Source: Candidatus Krumholzibacteriia bacterium
GTDB lineage: Bacteria > Krumholzibacteriota > Krumholzibacteriia > LZORAL124-64-63
Assembly (NCBI GenBank): GCA_030632925.1
Contig: DAOVTU010000047.1
Location: forward strand, 1-10,937
Direction of reading: 5' to 3'
DNA length: 10,937 nucleotides
Positions within the stretch are counted from its first letter, which is position 1. Every line of letters begins with the position of its first letter. The notes under the pieces are model-generated. The model was given only the letters and a program-made list of their open reading frames with translations. It was not told the DNA's origin and did not search any database. Below are positions 1 to 7,227 of this stretch, piece after piece. Both the position numbers and the translations under genes were made by a program.

Positions 1-343
1 AACGGGTCAAAGACTGGCTCTGGTCATCACAATCCAGGACCAGGGCTGCCTGATCCCGACCGCCCAATTCCCGGGCAAAGGCAAGGGCTGCGGCAGCCGC
101 CAGTTCTGGCTGGCCCGGCTCGTGCAGGATCAACCACACGCGCGGTGACGACTTGCCCTCCATGGCGGCATCCATCGCTTCGGACATGGAGCCCTCGGCG
201 GTAATTTCCTCAATTTGCGACCAGAAAGCCTCACCGGGCTCAAAATCCCAGTTATTCGTGCCCCACCCTGAGGTGTACAACGGCAAGCCGCCCGGAACAC
301 TGCCCGTACTTTCTCGTCCAGCGCTGTCTTGTCTGTCGGCCAT
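1..343 (-). CDS. Hypothetical protein, partial (N-terminal 114 residues); possible degenerate MinD/BY-kinase-like P-loop protein
   Basis: The gene begins at an ATG whose A is the last base of the selA stop codon (TGATG), so it is probably translationally coupled to selA. It runs off the left edge of the window. I do not recognise it with certainty. The first ~65 residues are Trp- and Glu-rich with no clear domain. Residues ~68-110 then read VWLILHEPGQPELAAAAALA, a helix, and ALVLDCDDQ. This spacing resembles the start of MinD/ParA or CpsD-type tyrosine-kinase ATPases: a beta strand, a P-loop of the form PGEGKST, a helix AANLAxALA, then hhhhDxD. The lysine and Ser/Thr of the P-loop are replaced (PGQPELA), so nucleotide binding is doubtful. 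It is not SelB, which would start with an EF-Tu-like GTPase motif. The coding frame is well supported; the family assignment is inference. Confidence 0.75.
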   Translation of the reverse strand, partial: MADRQDSAGRESTGSVPGGLPLYTSGWGTNNWDFEPGEAFWSQIEEITAEGSMSEAMDAAMEGKSSPRVWLILHEPGQPELAAAAALAFARELGGRDQAALVLDCDDQSQSLTR

Positions 344-1785
344 CAAGCTGATCTCCCGTTTGAATCCGTTCCAGAACTCATTTTCTCCCAGGCCAGACGA
401 AACGCCTGGACCACCAATTCCATTTCGGCCTCGGCGATGGTGCGCACATCAACCGCCAGGCCTTCCTGATTCATGCGGCCCACCAAGGCCGGATCGCCCA
501 GACGCAACCACTGGTGGCAGCGCTCCAATTCGGCTTTGGGCCCCGTCCACATCAGCAACCGCGATTCGATGCTGGTCGACGAGAACGTGCCGCCGCCCAC
601 GCTGGACTGACCGGGCACCACCTGGCCACTCCAGCCAGTCGGGGCCGTGGCAGCCAATTCATCCAGCAGGCCTTGGGCCTTGCCGGCCAATTCATCCAAC
701 CCAAGGGCCAGTTGGTCCAAAGTCGGGATGGCCGGACGGCCTTCTTCCCGCAGGTAGGCCGTCAGGATTTCGTCCAGGGCCGCCAGGGTGGTCTTGTCCA
801 CCCGGAAAGCCCGGCGCATGGGATGCTTGCGCAGTTTGGCCACTTCGGCCGCGCTGCCGTAGATGACTCCCGCCTGGCATCCGCCCAGCAGCTTGTCGCC
901 GCTGCAGGTGACCAGGTCCGCGCCCGTGGCCACGTCTTCGATCAGGAGGGTTTCGCCTGCGGGCAGGCCCACCTCTTCGTAGGGAAAGAATGCGCCGCTG
1001 CCGGCGTCGTACACCAGCGGGCAGCCTTCGACCTGGCACAGGGCCGCCAACTCGGCCACGGTCACGTCTTCGGTGAAACCCTCGACCGTAAAATTGCTGC
1101 GGTGCACTTTCAGCACCGTTGTGCCCGGAATCATCTCAGCCCGATAGTCCTCCAGGCTGGTGCGGTTGGTGGTGCCGATTTCCACCAGGGTGCAGCCGGT
1201 TTCGGCCAGGATTTCATGCATCCGGAACGAGCCGCCGATGGCCACCACTTCGCCCCGCGACAGGACCACGCGGCCCCCGCGGCTGAGGTGCCGCACAGCC
1301 AGCCAAACCGCCGCCGCGTTGTTGTTGACGATCAGAGCGTCTTCGGCGCCGGCCAGCAAGGCCGCTTTTTCCTCGACCTGCCGGCCCCGGTGCCCCCGGG
1401 TGCCGCTGGGCAGGTCAAATTCCAGATCCGAATTGTGCAGCGCCACGGTGCGCGCGGCGTCGGCCGCGGCCGGCGGAAAGCACGAGCGGCCCAAATTCGT
1501 GTGGACCACCACGCCGGTGCCGTTGAGCACCCGGGTCCATGATTTTTTCTCGAGTGTATCTTTTTTATTTACAACCCGTTCCACGGCAATGTTCAACAAT
1601 TGCTCACGGCTTGAAACAGGCCCCTTGGCCTTTTTCAGTTCAGCGCGCAGATCGGCCACCACGCCCTGGATCAGGCGGGTCAACCACTGCTTGCGCCGTC
1701 CGGCCAAAAGGGGCACCAAACGGTCGTCAGCCAACAAAACACTGATTTGAGGCAACTCCCGCAAACGGGATGAAGCGTCGGACAT
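343..1785 (-). CDS. selA: L-seryl-tRNA(Sec) selenium transferase (selenocysteine synthase)
   Basis: This PLP enzyme converts Ser-tRNA(Sec) to Sec-tRNA(Sec) in the cytoplasm, using selenophosphate. The product is 480 aa, close to the 463 aa of E. coli SelA. Family blocks are clear: the N-terminal tRNA-binding region starting LPQISVLL, then VLNGTGVVVHTNLGRS, the VNNNAAAV block, EIGTTNRTSLEDY, KVHRSNFTVEGF, and the PLP-lysine block SGDKLLGGCQAG with Lys298. I chose the ATG at 1785 because MSDASSRLRELP matches the family N-terminus; the frame stays open to a TTG at 1833. The ribosome binding site is weak (GGTG, about 5 nt upstream). An unidentified gene overlaps its stop, and selB and the tRNA(Sec) gene are not in view. 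One oddity is a Cys in the PLP-lysine block where I recall Pro (LLGGPQAG). The presence of SelA implies selenoproteins in this organism. Confidence 0.96.
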   Translation of the reverse strand: MSDASSRLRELPQISVLLADDRLVPLLAGRRKQWLTRLIQGVVADLRAELKKAKGPVSSREQLLNIAVERVVNKKDTLEKKSWTRVLNGTGVVVHTNLGRSCFPPAAADAARTVALHNSDLEFDLPSGTRGHRGRQVEEKAALLAGAEDALIVNNNAAAVWLAVRHLSRGGRVVLSRGEVVAIGGSFRMHEILAETGCTLVEIGTTNRTSLEDYRAEMIPGTTVLKVHRSNFTVEGFTEDVTVAELAALCQVEGCPLVYDAGSGAFFPYEEVGLPAGETLLIEDVATGADLVTCSGDKLLGGCQAGVIYGSAAEVAKLRKHPMRRAFRVDKTTLAALDEILTAYLREEGRPAIPTLDQLALGLDELAGKAQGLLDELAATAPTGWSGQVVPGQSSVGGGTFSSTSIESRLLMWTGPKAELERCHQWLRLGDPALVGRMNQEGLAVDVRTIAEAEMELVVQAFRLAWEKMSSGTDSNGRSA

Positions 1786-1939
1786 GACAACACCGGACCA
1801 GGCAGGGGATGGAAACAATAAAACACCGGCCAACGGACACCTGAAAGCCGGATCGATACGCGGTGCCTAAGGTACCAGAAGGTGTGCCCGGTGTCCAGAC
1901 AGCACTCCGTGTTTGCAGACCTTCGCCAAGGGAGGTACG

Positions 1940-1963
1940 ATGCACCGAAACCCCTGCCCCTGA
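1940..1963 (+). other. Short upstream ORF MHRNPCP with strong Shine-Dalgarno and CCC-TGA end
   Basis: An ATG at 1940 follows GGGAGG at 1930-1935, the best Shine-Dalgarno sequence near the amidase gene, with 4 nt spacing. It opens seven codons ending CCC TGA. The stop lies 22 nt before the amidase ATG at 1986 and in a different frame. It could be a leader peptide, a chance match, or the true start of the amidase if the ribosome shifts +1 at CCC-TGA (see findings). Confidence 0.35.
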
Positions 1964-1975
1964 GCCCCGAACCCC
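1951..1975 (-). other. G-quadruplex motif in the selA-amidase divergent spacer
   Basis: The minus strand carries four runs of four guanines with loops of 3, 4 and 2 bases (plus strand: C4 at 1951-1954, 1957-1960, 1965-1968 and 1972-1975). This fits the classical G4 pattern with long tracts and short loops. The G-rich strand is the selA sense strand, about 165-190 nt upstream of the selA ATG, so it could fold in a selA leader RNA or in the DNA. Function is not shown. Confidence 0.6.
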
Positions 1976-1985
1976 GGATGGAGCC

Positions 1986-4475
1986 ATGAACCTTCGCCGA
2001 GCCCTTTCCCCGCCCAACGCCCCCTGGCCGAGCCTTTTTTGGGCAGCAGCCCTGACGCTGCTGATCAGCGGTTGCGCCACCACGCCGCCTGCGCCCGAAA
2101 TCATCCCCGTTGCGGGCTACGAAGGCCTGCAGGAGCAGTTGGTCGGACGCGATTTGTCGCCGCTGCACCAGCGCCGCATCGTGCTGGATCCGGGCCACGG
2201 CGGGTATTTCAAGGGCGCCCTGGGCCCCAATGGCCTGACCGAGGCCGAAGTGAACCTGGGCGTGGCCCTGAACCTGCGTGGACTGCTGGAATGGGCCGGG
2301 GCCGAGGTCTGGCTCACACGCAGCGCCAATACCGACTTTCTGAGTCCTGCCGACAGCTCGCTCAGCTCGGATCTGGCCATGAGAGTTTCCCTGAGCGATT
2401 CACTGCAACCCGATGTCTTTCTTTCGATTCACCACAACAGCACCGCCGCACTCGATCGCACCATCAACGAGACCCAGACCTACTACCCTCTGAACGATGA
2501 CGGAGCTTCGCTGGACCTCGCGCGCAGCATTCATCGCCATCTGGTGCTGAATCTGGGCATCCGTCCGGCCAGTATCCGGCCGGGCAATTTCCATGTTTTG
2601 CGCAATTCCACTGTGCCGGCGGTGCTGGGCGAACCGGCCATGATTTCCCACCCGGTGATGGCCCAACGCCTGAGCCTGGCGGCCAGCCAGCGCCTGGAAG
2701 CCGAAGCCTACTTTCTGGGCCTGCTGGACTATTTCACCGGCGGCCTGCCGGCCTGGAGCGGAGCCGCGACCGACACCGTGCTTTGGGGGGCGTTGGATGA
2801 TCCGGGAACCCTGAGTTGGCGCTTTCTGAGTGATGGCCAGATTGATGGTCAAGTTGGAGGTCAAGTTAGAGGTCAAGTCGATCAACAAAGTGGCGGCAAT
2901 CTGCCGGGCCCGGATCCGGCCCATATCCGGCTCAGCCTCAACGGCCACCAGATCACTCCGCGCCTCAGCCCCGACACCCGTACCGTGAGCTGGCACCTGC
3001 CGCATGACCTGGCCCCCGTGCCCCACGTGCTGGAGCTGCAAGGGCGCAACCTGAACGGACGGGCCACCCCTCGGCGCCGGACGGTGCTCCTGCCACGCGC
3101 GGCCGCCACCGTACAATTGAGCATCACCGCCGAAGCCGATGGCGGGCAGGCCGGATTGCACTGGCACACCAAGGACGGCGCGCCCCCTCCGCAGGGCTTG
3201 CTCACCCTGACCTCGGGGCGCACGATACCCGTTGGGCCGAGGCAGCCAAACCGCATCCTGCTGCCGGGGCCCTTGCCGGATTTGTCGGACATCACATTTG
3301 TGGCGGCTGGCATTGCAGCCCGCCCTGCCCCTTGCGAAGTCGATGTGATCCGCTTGGCACCGGGGGAAAAACTGCATCTGGTGGAGGTTGACGGCCTGCC
3401 TTATGCCCCATCGACAGGCTGGCAGGCGCGCCTGGGCACCGGCGGCCACACAGCCCTGGTCACCAGCACCGCTGGCCAGCCCCTGTGGCTCGAAGGCACC
3501 GGAGTGCAGCCCATGATCGATGCCGATCCGGCTGATCCGGCGGCGGCGCGCACCGTTGCCGGCGCAGCATCCCACTGGAATGCCATTCCTGTACTGGCCG
3601 GGCTGCTGAACAAGGTCATCCTGCTGGATCCGGCCGGCGGCGGCACCACCACCGATGGCGCCGGGCCCCTGGGCCTGCGGGGCGCCGACCTGAACCTGGC
3701 TGTGGCCCAACAGGCGGCCCAGTTGTTGCGCGGGGCGGGCGCCGAAGTGCACCTGACCCGGCACGATGAAACTGCGCTCCTGGCAGTGGAGAAAGTGCGC
3801 CTGGCCGGCCAGATTGGCGCGGACCTCTTTTTGACCATCGGCCGCCGGGCCGAGGGCGAATCCCGTGTGGTGCGGCACCATCCGGGCAGCACCGTGGGAC
3901 AGCTCTGGGCTGAGGCGGCCCTCAAGGCCAGCGCGCGGTTGCCAGCGGCCAACGGCAGCGCGCCGGACAGTTGCCGGCGAGAGACGGCCTCAAGTTATCT
4001 GCTGCGCCACACCGCCTGCCCCGCCCTGGAATGGCGCCTGGACCTGCCGCAAACGGCCCAAGAGGAACTGCGGCAGTTGAAACCAGGGTGGCATCGGGCC
4101 GAAGCCCGCGCCATCCTGCTGGCCATCTCGGCCATCAGTGGGCATCCGGCCGTGTTCGACAACACCCTCGATTTGTGGCGGATAATGAAGGAATTGGAAG
4201 CGGATGGCGGCCTGCCGGTGACCGAGATCGATTGGGTTCAGGTGGATGGCAACTTTGCCTGGTCGCCGCTGCCCGCTTTTGCGCCTGTTGCCGGCGCTCC
4301 AAAATCCATAAGTTCAAACCACGGACCCGGCTTGCCGGGCCTCCTGTTCAGGCACGTGCTGGAAATTCACGCCGGTGACCGCTGGCAGGTATGGCTGCTG
4401 GACCAGGCCAGGACCCGTACCGGTCCCGGCTGGCAGCCCCACCTCTTGCTGGGTGAAGCCCATAGTGGACGATGA
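1986..4475 (+). CDS. Lipoprotein N-acetylmuramoyl-L-alanine amidase with a second, degenerate amidase domain
   Basis: The predicted product is an 829-aa lipoprotein that cleaves the amide bond between MurNAc and the stem peptide in the periplasm. Residues 1-30 form a signal peptide with lipobox LISGC (Cys30); Ala31 at +2 favours outer-membrane sorting. Amidase_3-like domain 1 (~63-255) has its zinc ligands His71 (LDPGHGG), Glu86 (GLTEAEVNL) and His149 (SIHHN), plus catalytic Glu216 (VLGEPAMIS). A five-unit Gly/Gln-rich linker spans 283-302. The stretch ~310-545 is beta-rich, beginning with an Ig-like pattern (IRLSLNGHQITP). A second Amidase_3-like fold (~544-740) follows, in which all the zinc ligands are replaced. 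The C-terminal ~85 residues are unassigned. Known amidases of this family are usually 200-450 aa, so this one is long. The start is the ATG at 1986, directly before the signal peptide, with a closely spaced GGATGGAG. The frame is open to a GTG at 1863. The TonB-like gene follows 7 bp downstream. Confidence 0.9.
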   Translation: MNLRRALSPPNAPWPSLFWAAALTLLISGCATTPPAPEIIPVAGYEGLQEQLVGRDLSPLHQRRIVLDPGHGGYFKGALGPNGLTEAEVNLGVALNLRGLLEWAGAEVWLTRSANTDFLSPADSSLSSDLAMRVSLSDSLQPDVFLSIHHNSTAALDRTINETQTYYPLNDDGASLDLARSIHRHLVLNLGIRPASIRPGNFHVLRNSTVPAVLGEPAMISHPVMAQRLSLAASQRLEAEAYFLGLLDYFTGGLPAWSGAATDTVLWGALDDPGTLSWRFLSDGQIDGQVGGQVRGQVDQQSGGNLPGPDPAHIRLSLNGHQITPRLSPDTRTVSWHLPHDLAPVPHVLELQGRNLNGRATPRRRTVLLPRAAATVQLSITAEADGGQAGLHWHTKDGAPPPQGLLTLTSGRTIPVGPRQPNRILLPGPLPDLSDITFVAAGIAARPAPCEVDVIRLAPGEKLHLVEVDGLPYAPSTGWQARLGTGGHTALVTSTAGQPLWLEGTGVQPMIDADPADPAAARTVAGAASHWNAIPVLAGLLNKVILLDPAGGGTTTDGAGPLGLRGADLNLAVAQQAAQLLRGAGAEVHLTRHDETALLAVEKVRLAGQIGADLFLTIGRRAEGESRVVRHHPGSTVGQLWAEAALKASARLPAANGSAPDSCRRETASSYLLRHTACPALEWRLDLPQTAQEELRQLKPGWHRAEARAILLAISAISGHPAVFDNTLDLWRIMKELEADGGLPVTEIDWVQVDGNFAWSPLPAFAPVAGAPKSISSNHGPGLPGLLFRHVLEIHAGDRWQVWLLDQARTRTGPGWQPHLLLGEAHSGR
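2832..2891 (+). repeat. Five-unit 12-bp tandem repeat in the amidase linker (DGQV-type)
   Basis: Five 12-bp units start at 2832, 2844, 2856, 2868 and 2880. The middle three share GGTCAAGT and the outer two are diverged. They encode DGQI, DGQV, GGQV, RGQV and DQQS, a flexible hydrophilic linker right after the active amidase domain. Because the unit is a multiple of three, copy-number change would alter linker length without breaking the frame. Confidence 0.85.
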
Positions 4476-4482
4476 AGCGATC

Positions 4483-5259
4483 ATGAAGAACAGGGATCCA
4501 AAAACCAGGGCAGAAAGCGACCGTGTGACCCAGAGCGCCACTCACCATTCCCCGTACACCACGCGGGCCCAGGAAGAATTCCGCAGCGGCGGCTGGAAAA
4601 GGCTGGTCGGCGCACTGGTATTCGCACTCTGTGCCCTCGTCGCCTTCATCATTTTTGGTCCCAAGGAAGAAGACATCAAGCAGCGCTTCGAATACTACGG
4701 CGTGCGTGACGAGATGCAGATCATGAACGAGATTTCCATCGACGATGGCCGCGACCTCAGCGCCCAGGTGCCCCAATCCCTGCGCATTCCCCCGCCCCCG
4801 GCCAAACTGGAAATAGAAGAGGACAAGCCCGACCCCAAAGGCACCGAAGTGATGCCCGAAGTGCGGGACGCCGACCCCAACCGCATCGACGTCAATGACA
4901 AGAATCCTCAACCGGATTCCGAAGTTTCTGAAAATTACCAGGTGGAGATGGCCCTGCCCATGCAGTCCAATCCTGACTATTTCGCCCTCCACACACCATT
5001 GCCCACCTACCCAATGAACGCCTCCGAACTGGAGCGCCGCACGCCGGTCATCGTGGTCAAGGTGGGGTTGTTCGTCAATCCGGAAGGCAAGGTTTCGGAG
5101 GTCATGATTCTGGCTTCAAACGGCAGCAAGGCCTACGAGGATGCGGCCATCGCCGCGGTGCGGGAATGGCGCTTCGGCTGGCGGGTGGCCCCAGGCGCCG
5201 GGCGCTGGATGCAGTTCCCCTTCAACTTCAAGAGCCCCTACTTCACCCCTGATCGGTAG
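4483..5259 (+). CDS. TonB-like energy transducer / TonB C-terminal domain protein
   Basis: The 258-aa product has a charged N-terminus facing the cytoplasm, one membrane segment (residues 41-59, LVGALVFALCALVAFIIFG), a periplasmic stretch rich in Pro and acidic residues (~95-150, including PPPPAKLEIEEDKPDPKG) and a TonB C-terminal domain (~172-253; LPTYP, VGLFVNPEGKVSEVMILASNG, AAIAAVREWRF). This is the standard TonB arrangement, although the Pro/Lys spacer is short. TonB proteins pass the inner-membrane proton force to outer-membrane receptors. No exbB, exbD or receptor gene is in view, so it may serve another envelope role. I chose the ATG at 4483, 7 bp after the amidase stop; a GTG at 4465 that overlaps the amidase end is an alternative. 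The 3' end overlaps the convergent lipoprotein gene by 17 bp. Confidence 0.88.
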   Translation: MKNRDPKTRAESDRVTQSATHHSPYTTRAQEEFRSGGWKRLVGALVFALCALVAFIIFGPKEEDIKQRFEYYGVRDEMQIMNEISIDDGRDLSAQVPQSLRIPPPPAKLEIEEDKPDPKGTEVMPEVRDADPNRIDVNDKNPQPDSEVSENYQVEMALPMQSNPDYFALHTPLPTYPMNASELERRTPVIVVKVGLFVNPEGKVSEVMILASNGSKAYEDAAIAAVREWRFGWRVAPGAGRWMQFPFNFKSPYFTPDR

Positions 5260-7192
5260 GATCGACAGCCGCTTCGTCCAACGGCGCCACGCCTTCCTCA
5301 AATCCTTCGGGCAAAACGTCCAGCAAATCGACGTCCAGCGAATCGACCTGCGCTCCTTCTGTCAGCACCCAGCCATCAGCAAACAAGCCGGCGGGGAAGC
5401 GCACGATGCGTTCGCCGCGGAACATGCGCATGGTCGGCCCAAAGGCTGCGGGCCCTTCCAGATCGAGATCCTGATTGGACAGACGGCGAGTCAGGGCATC
5501 GGCCAGATGGTGCCGCGTCCGGGCTCCACTTTCGGCCAGGGTATCGAGCAGCATGCGGGTGGCCTGATAGGCCTTCAGCGCCTGGGCCGTGGCCTCGGGC
5601 GGGTAGGTTTCGGTATTCCAATTACGGTTGAATTCCTCTTCCCAGCGGGAGGGGAACATGACCAGATCGTCCGGAAAAACCGCGCGCTCCAGGACGGTGC
5701 CGGAACGATCGCGCAGCTTGTTGCTGTTCCAGTTGCTCAGACCCAGCACCAGGGATCCGGCCCGGAAGAAGTCCAGTTGCGGCCCCAGCAGAACCATCTG
5801 GTCCACCGATGCCGGCGCAAAAATCACTTCGGGGCGCTCTTTGCGCACCTGCAAAATGGGATCCTTGAAGTCGGTGCCCTGAGCGGGAAAATCGGCCGTG
5901 GCCACGATCTGGCCCCCACGGCTTTCGATCTCGGCGGTGAAGACCTGGGCGTGACGCCGCCCCTCGGGCGTATCGGGATGGATGATCGCAAAACGTTCCT
6001 TGAGCAGGATCGAAGTCGCCAACTGGGCCAACAGCCGCACTTCATAAAGTCCAGTGATGTTGGTCTGGAAAACCGAAGGGCCCAACTTCCAGATGTTGTC
6101 GTTGGTGGCCGTGGGGCTCAGCAGGGGCACGCCGTACAGGTCACAGACCACGGCCGCCGAAGCGGTCGGGGCGCTGAGCAGACCGCCGATCATGGCGATG
6201 CTGCCTTCATGGGCACACAGCTCGCGCGCCACCAGGGCGCTGACCACAGGGTCGGCCGCCGAGTCTTCCAGTTTCAAAACAAACTCGGTGCCAAATTCCA
6301 GATTGCTTTCCTGGGTGGCCAGCAGGGCCGCGTCGTAAAACGCATTGCCCAATATGGCGTAGCGCCCGGTCAGGGGCACCACCACACCCACCTGGTTCGG
6401 ATCCACCACTCCGACCGGCGCCAGCAGACGTCGTCCGGGACGCACGTCAGCTCCCACCAGTTCCAGGGCAGCCATGGTCCAGCGGTCTTCGGGGGCGGCC
6501 GCTTCCAGGCGCGCCGCCATATCATCGGCCAATGGATATTGCCCCACCGCCAGGCTGGCCTTCACGTTCAGGTAGCCCAGGTAGGTCCACAGGTCACTGT
6601 CCGGATGTTCAGCCATCAGGCCACTGACCTGCTCCTGAGGCAACGCCTCCAGATAGACCGAAGCCCGGTAGGAGCCGTCGGATTTTGTACCGCGTTCGGG
6701 ATTGCGGTCGTGGTAGGCCAACATGTAGCCGGCCGCACTGAGAGTGTCGCTACCGGTGGCGGCCAGGTCTGCCCCACGCAGCAGTGTCTGGTCCACCAGC
6801 GGGCTGTCGGGGTAGCGGGAAAGCAGTTCGTCAGTCAGGCCCAGGGCCCGCGTGCGGTCCTCCAGGCGAGCGGCCGAGGTCACCGCCAGGGTCAGCACTT
6901 CATCGTTGCGCGGGAAGGTCGGGTAGTAGTCCAGCAGGCTGGCGGCCAGATCCAGGGCCTTGCGGTCGCGGTGCAGTGAACTTTCTCGCTTGAGCTGAGA
7001 ATACAGCCGCTGGGCCTGATCCATTTCAGTGCCGCTGAGGGACGTTTTCTCTTTGCCACCACCGGCGGAACCGCCACAGCCGGCTAAAATCCCAGCCAGC
7101 AAGATGGTACTGAGAGTCAGAGCCGCCCAAAGGGCGCCCCTGCCTGCCAGTGAGTTCATTTTTACCCTGCCGCTCATCCTTGCCGCCGCCAT
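5243..7192 (-). CDS. LpoA/LivJ-like lipoprotein: TPR-like region plus periplasmic binding domain
   Basis: The 649-aa product begins with a signal peptide and lipobox LAGC (lipidated Cys39), followed by a Gly/Ser linker. Residues ~50-255 are helical and look like TPR repeats (ALDLAASLLDYYPTFPRNDEV; ALGLTDELLSRYPDSPLVDQ). Residues ~262-610 match the type I periplasmic binding fold (Peripla_BP_6 / LivJ): VGVVVPLTGRYAILGNAFYD, then MIGGLLSAPTASAA, then VPLLSPTATNDNIW. The tail is acidic. TPR plus LivJ-like domains on a lipoprotein is the layout of LpoA, the activator of penicillin-binding protein 1A, so a role in wall synthesis is possible. Substrate binding for transport is the alternative, but no ABC permease or ATPase lies nearby. 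I chose the ATG at 7192 because AGGAGG lies 5 nt upstream, 35 nt after the preceding gene. ATGs at 7177 and 7159 are alternatives. Confidence 0.88.
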   Translation of the reverse strand: MAAARMSGRVKMNSLAGRGALWAALTLSTILLAGILAGCGGSAGGGKEKTSLSGTEMDQAQRLYSQLKRESSLHRDRKALDLAASLLDYYPTFPRNDEVLTLAVTSAARLEDRTRALGLTDELLSRYPDSPLVDQTLLRGADLAATGSDTLSAAGYMLAYHDRNPERGTKSDGSYRASVYLEALPQEQVSGLMAEHPDSDLWTYLGYLNVKASLAVGQYPLADDMAARLEAAAPEDRWTMAALELVGADVRPGRRLLAPVGVVDPNQVGVVVPLTGRYAILGNAFYDAALLATQESNLEFGTEFVLKLEDSAADPVVSALVARELCAHEGSIAMIGGLLSAPTASAAVVCDLYGVPLLSPTATNDNIWKLGPSVFQTNITGLYEVRLLAQLATSILLKERFAIIHPDTPEGRRHAQVFTAEIESRGGQIVATADFPAQGTDFKDPILQVRKERPEVIFAPASVDQMVLLGPQLDFFRAGSLVLGLSNWNSNKLRDRSGTVLERAVFPDDLVMFPSRWEEEFNRNWNTETYPPEATAQALKAYQATRMLLDTLAESGARTRHHLADALTRRLSNQDLDLEGPAAFGPTMRMFRGERIVRFPAGLFADGWVLTEGAQVDSLDVDLLDVLPEGFEEGVAPLDEAAVDPTDQG

Positions 7193-7227
7193 TTCAGCCT
7201 CCTGCTTGTCTGCATCCGGTTTCCCGG

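Noticed and set aside
514..1542. Long plus-strand open frame opposite selA
   Set aside because: It is the GC-rich shadow of selA; the composition is low-complexity (His/Gln/Gly-rich) and no domain pattern is present.
1786..1985. A tRNA(Sec) gene in the spacer next to selA
   Set aside because: No acceptor stem, TCA anticodon loop or GGTTCGA-type T-loop could be placed on either strand.
2400..3881. Long minus-strand open frame opposite the amidase
   Set aside because: It is a mirror of the amidase coding frame with a Gln/Gly/Arg-rich, motif-free translation.
5141..6979. 612-codon plus-strand open frame opposite the LpoA-like gene
   Set aside because: The minus strand has a lipobox, TPR-like repeats and a LivJ-type domain, whereas this frame is His/Gln/Gly-rich with no recognisable motif.
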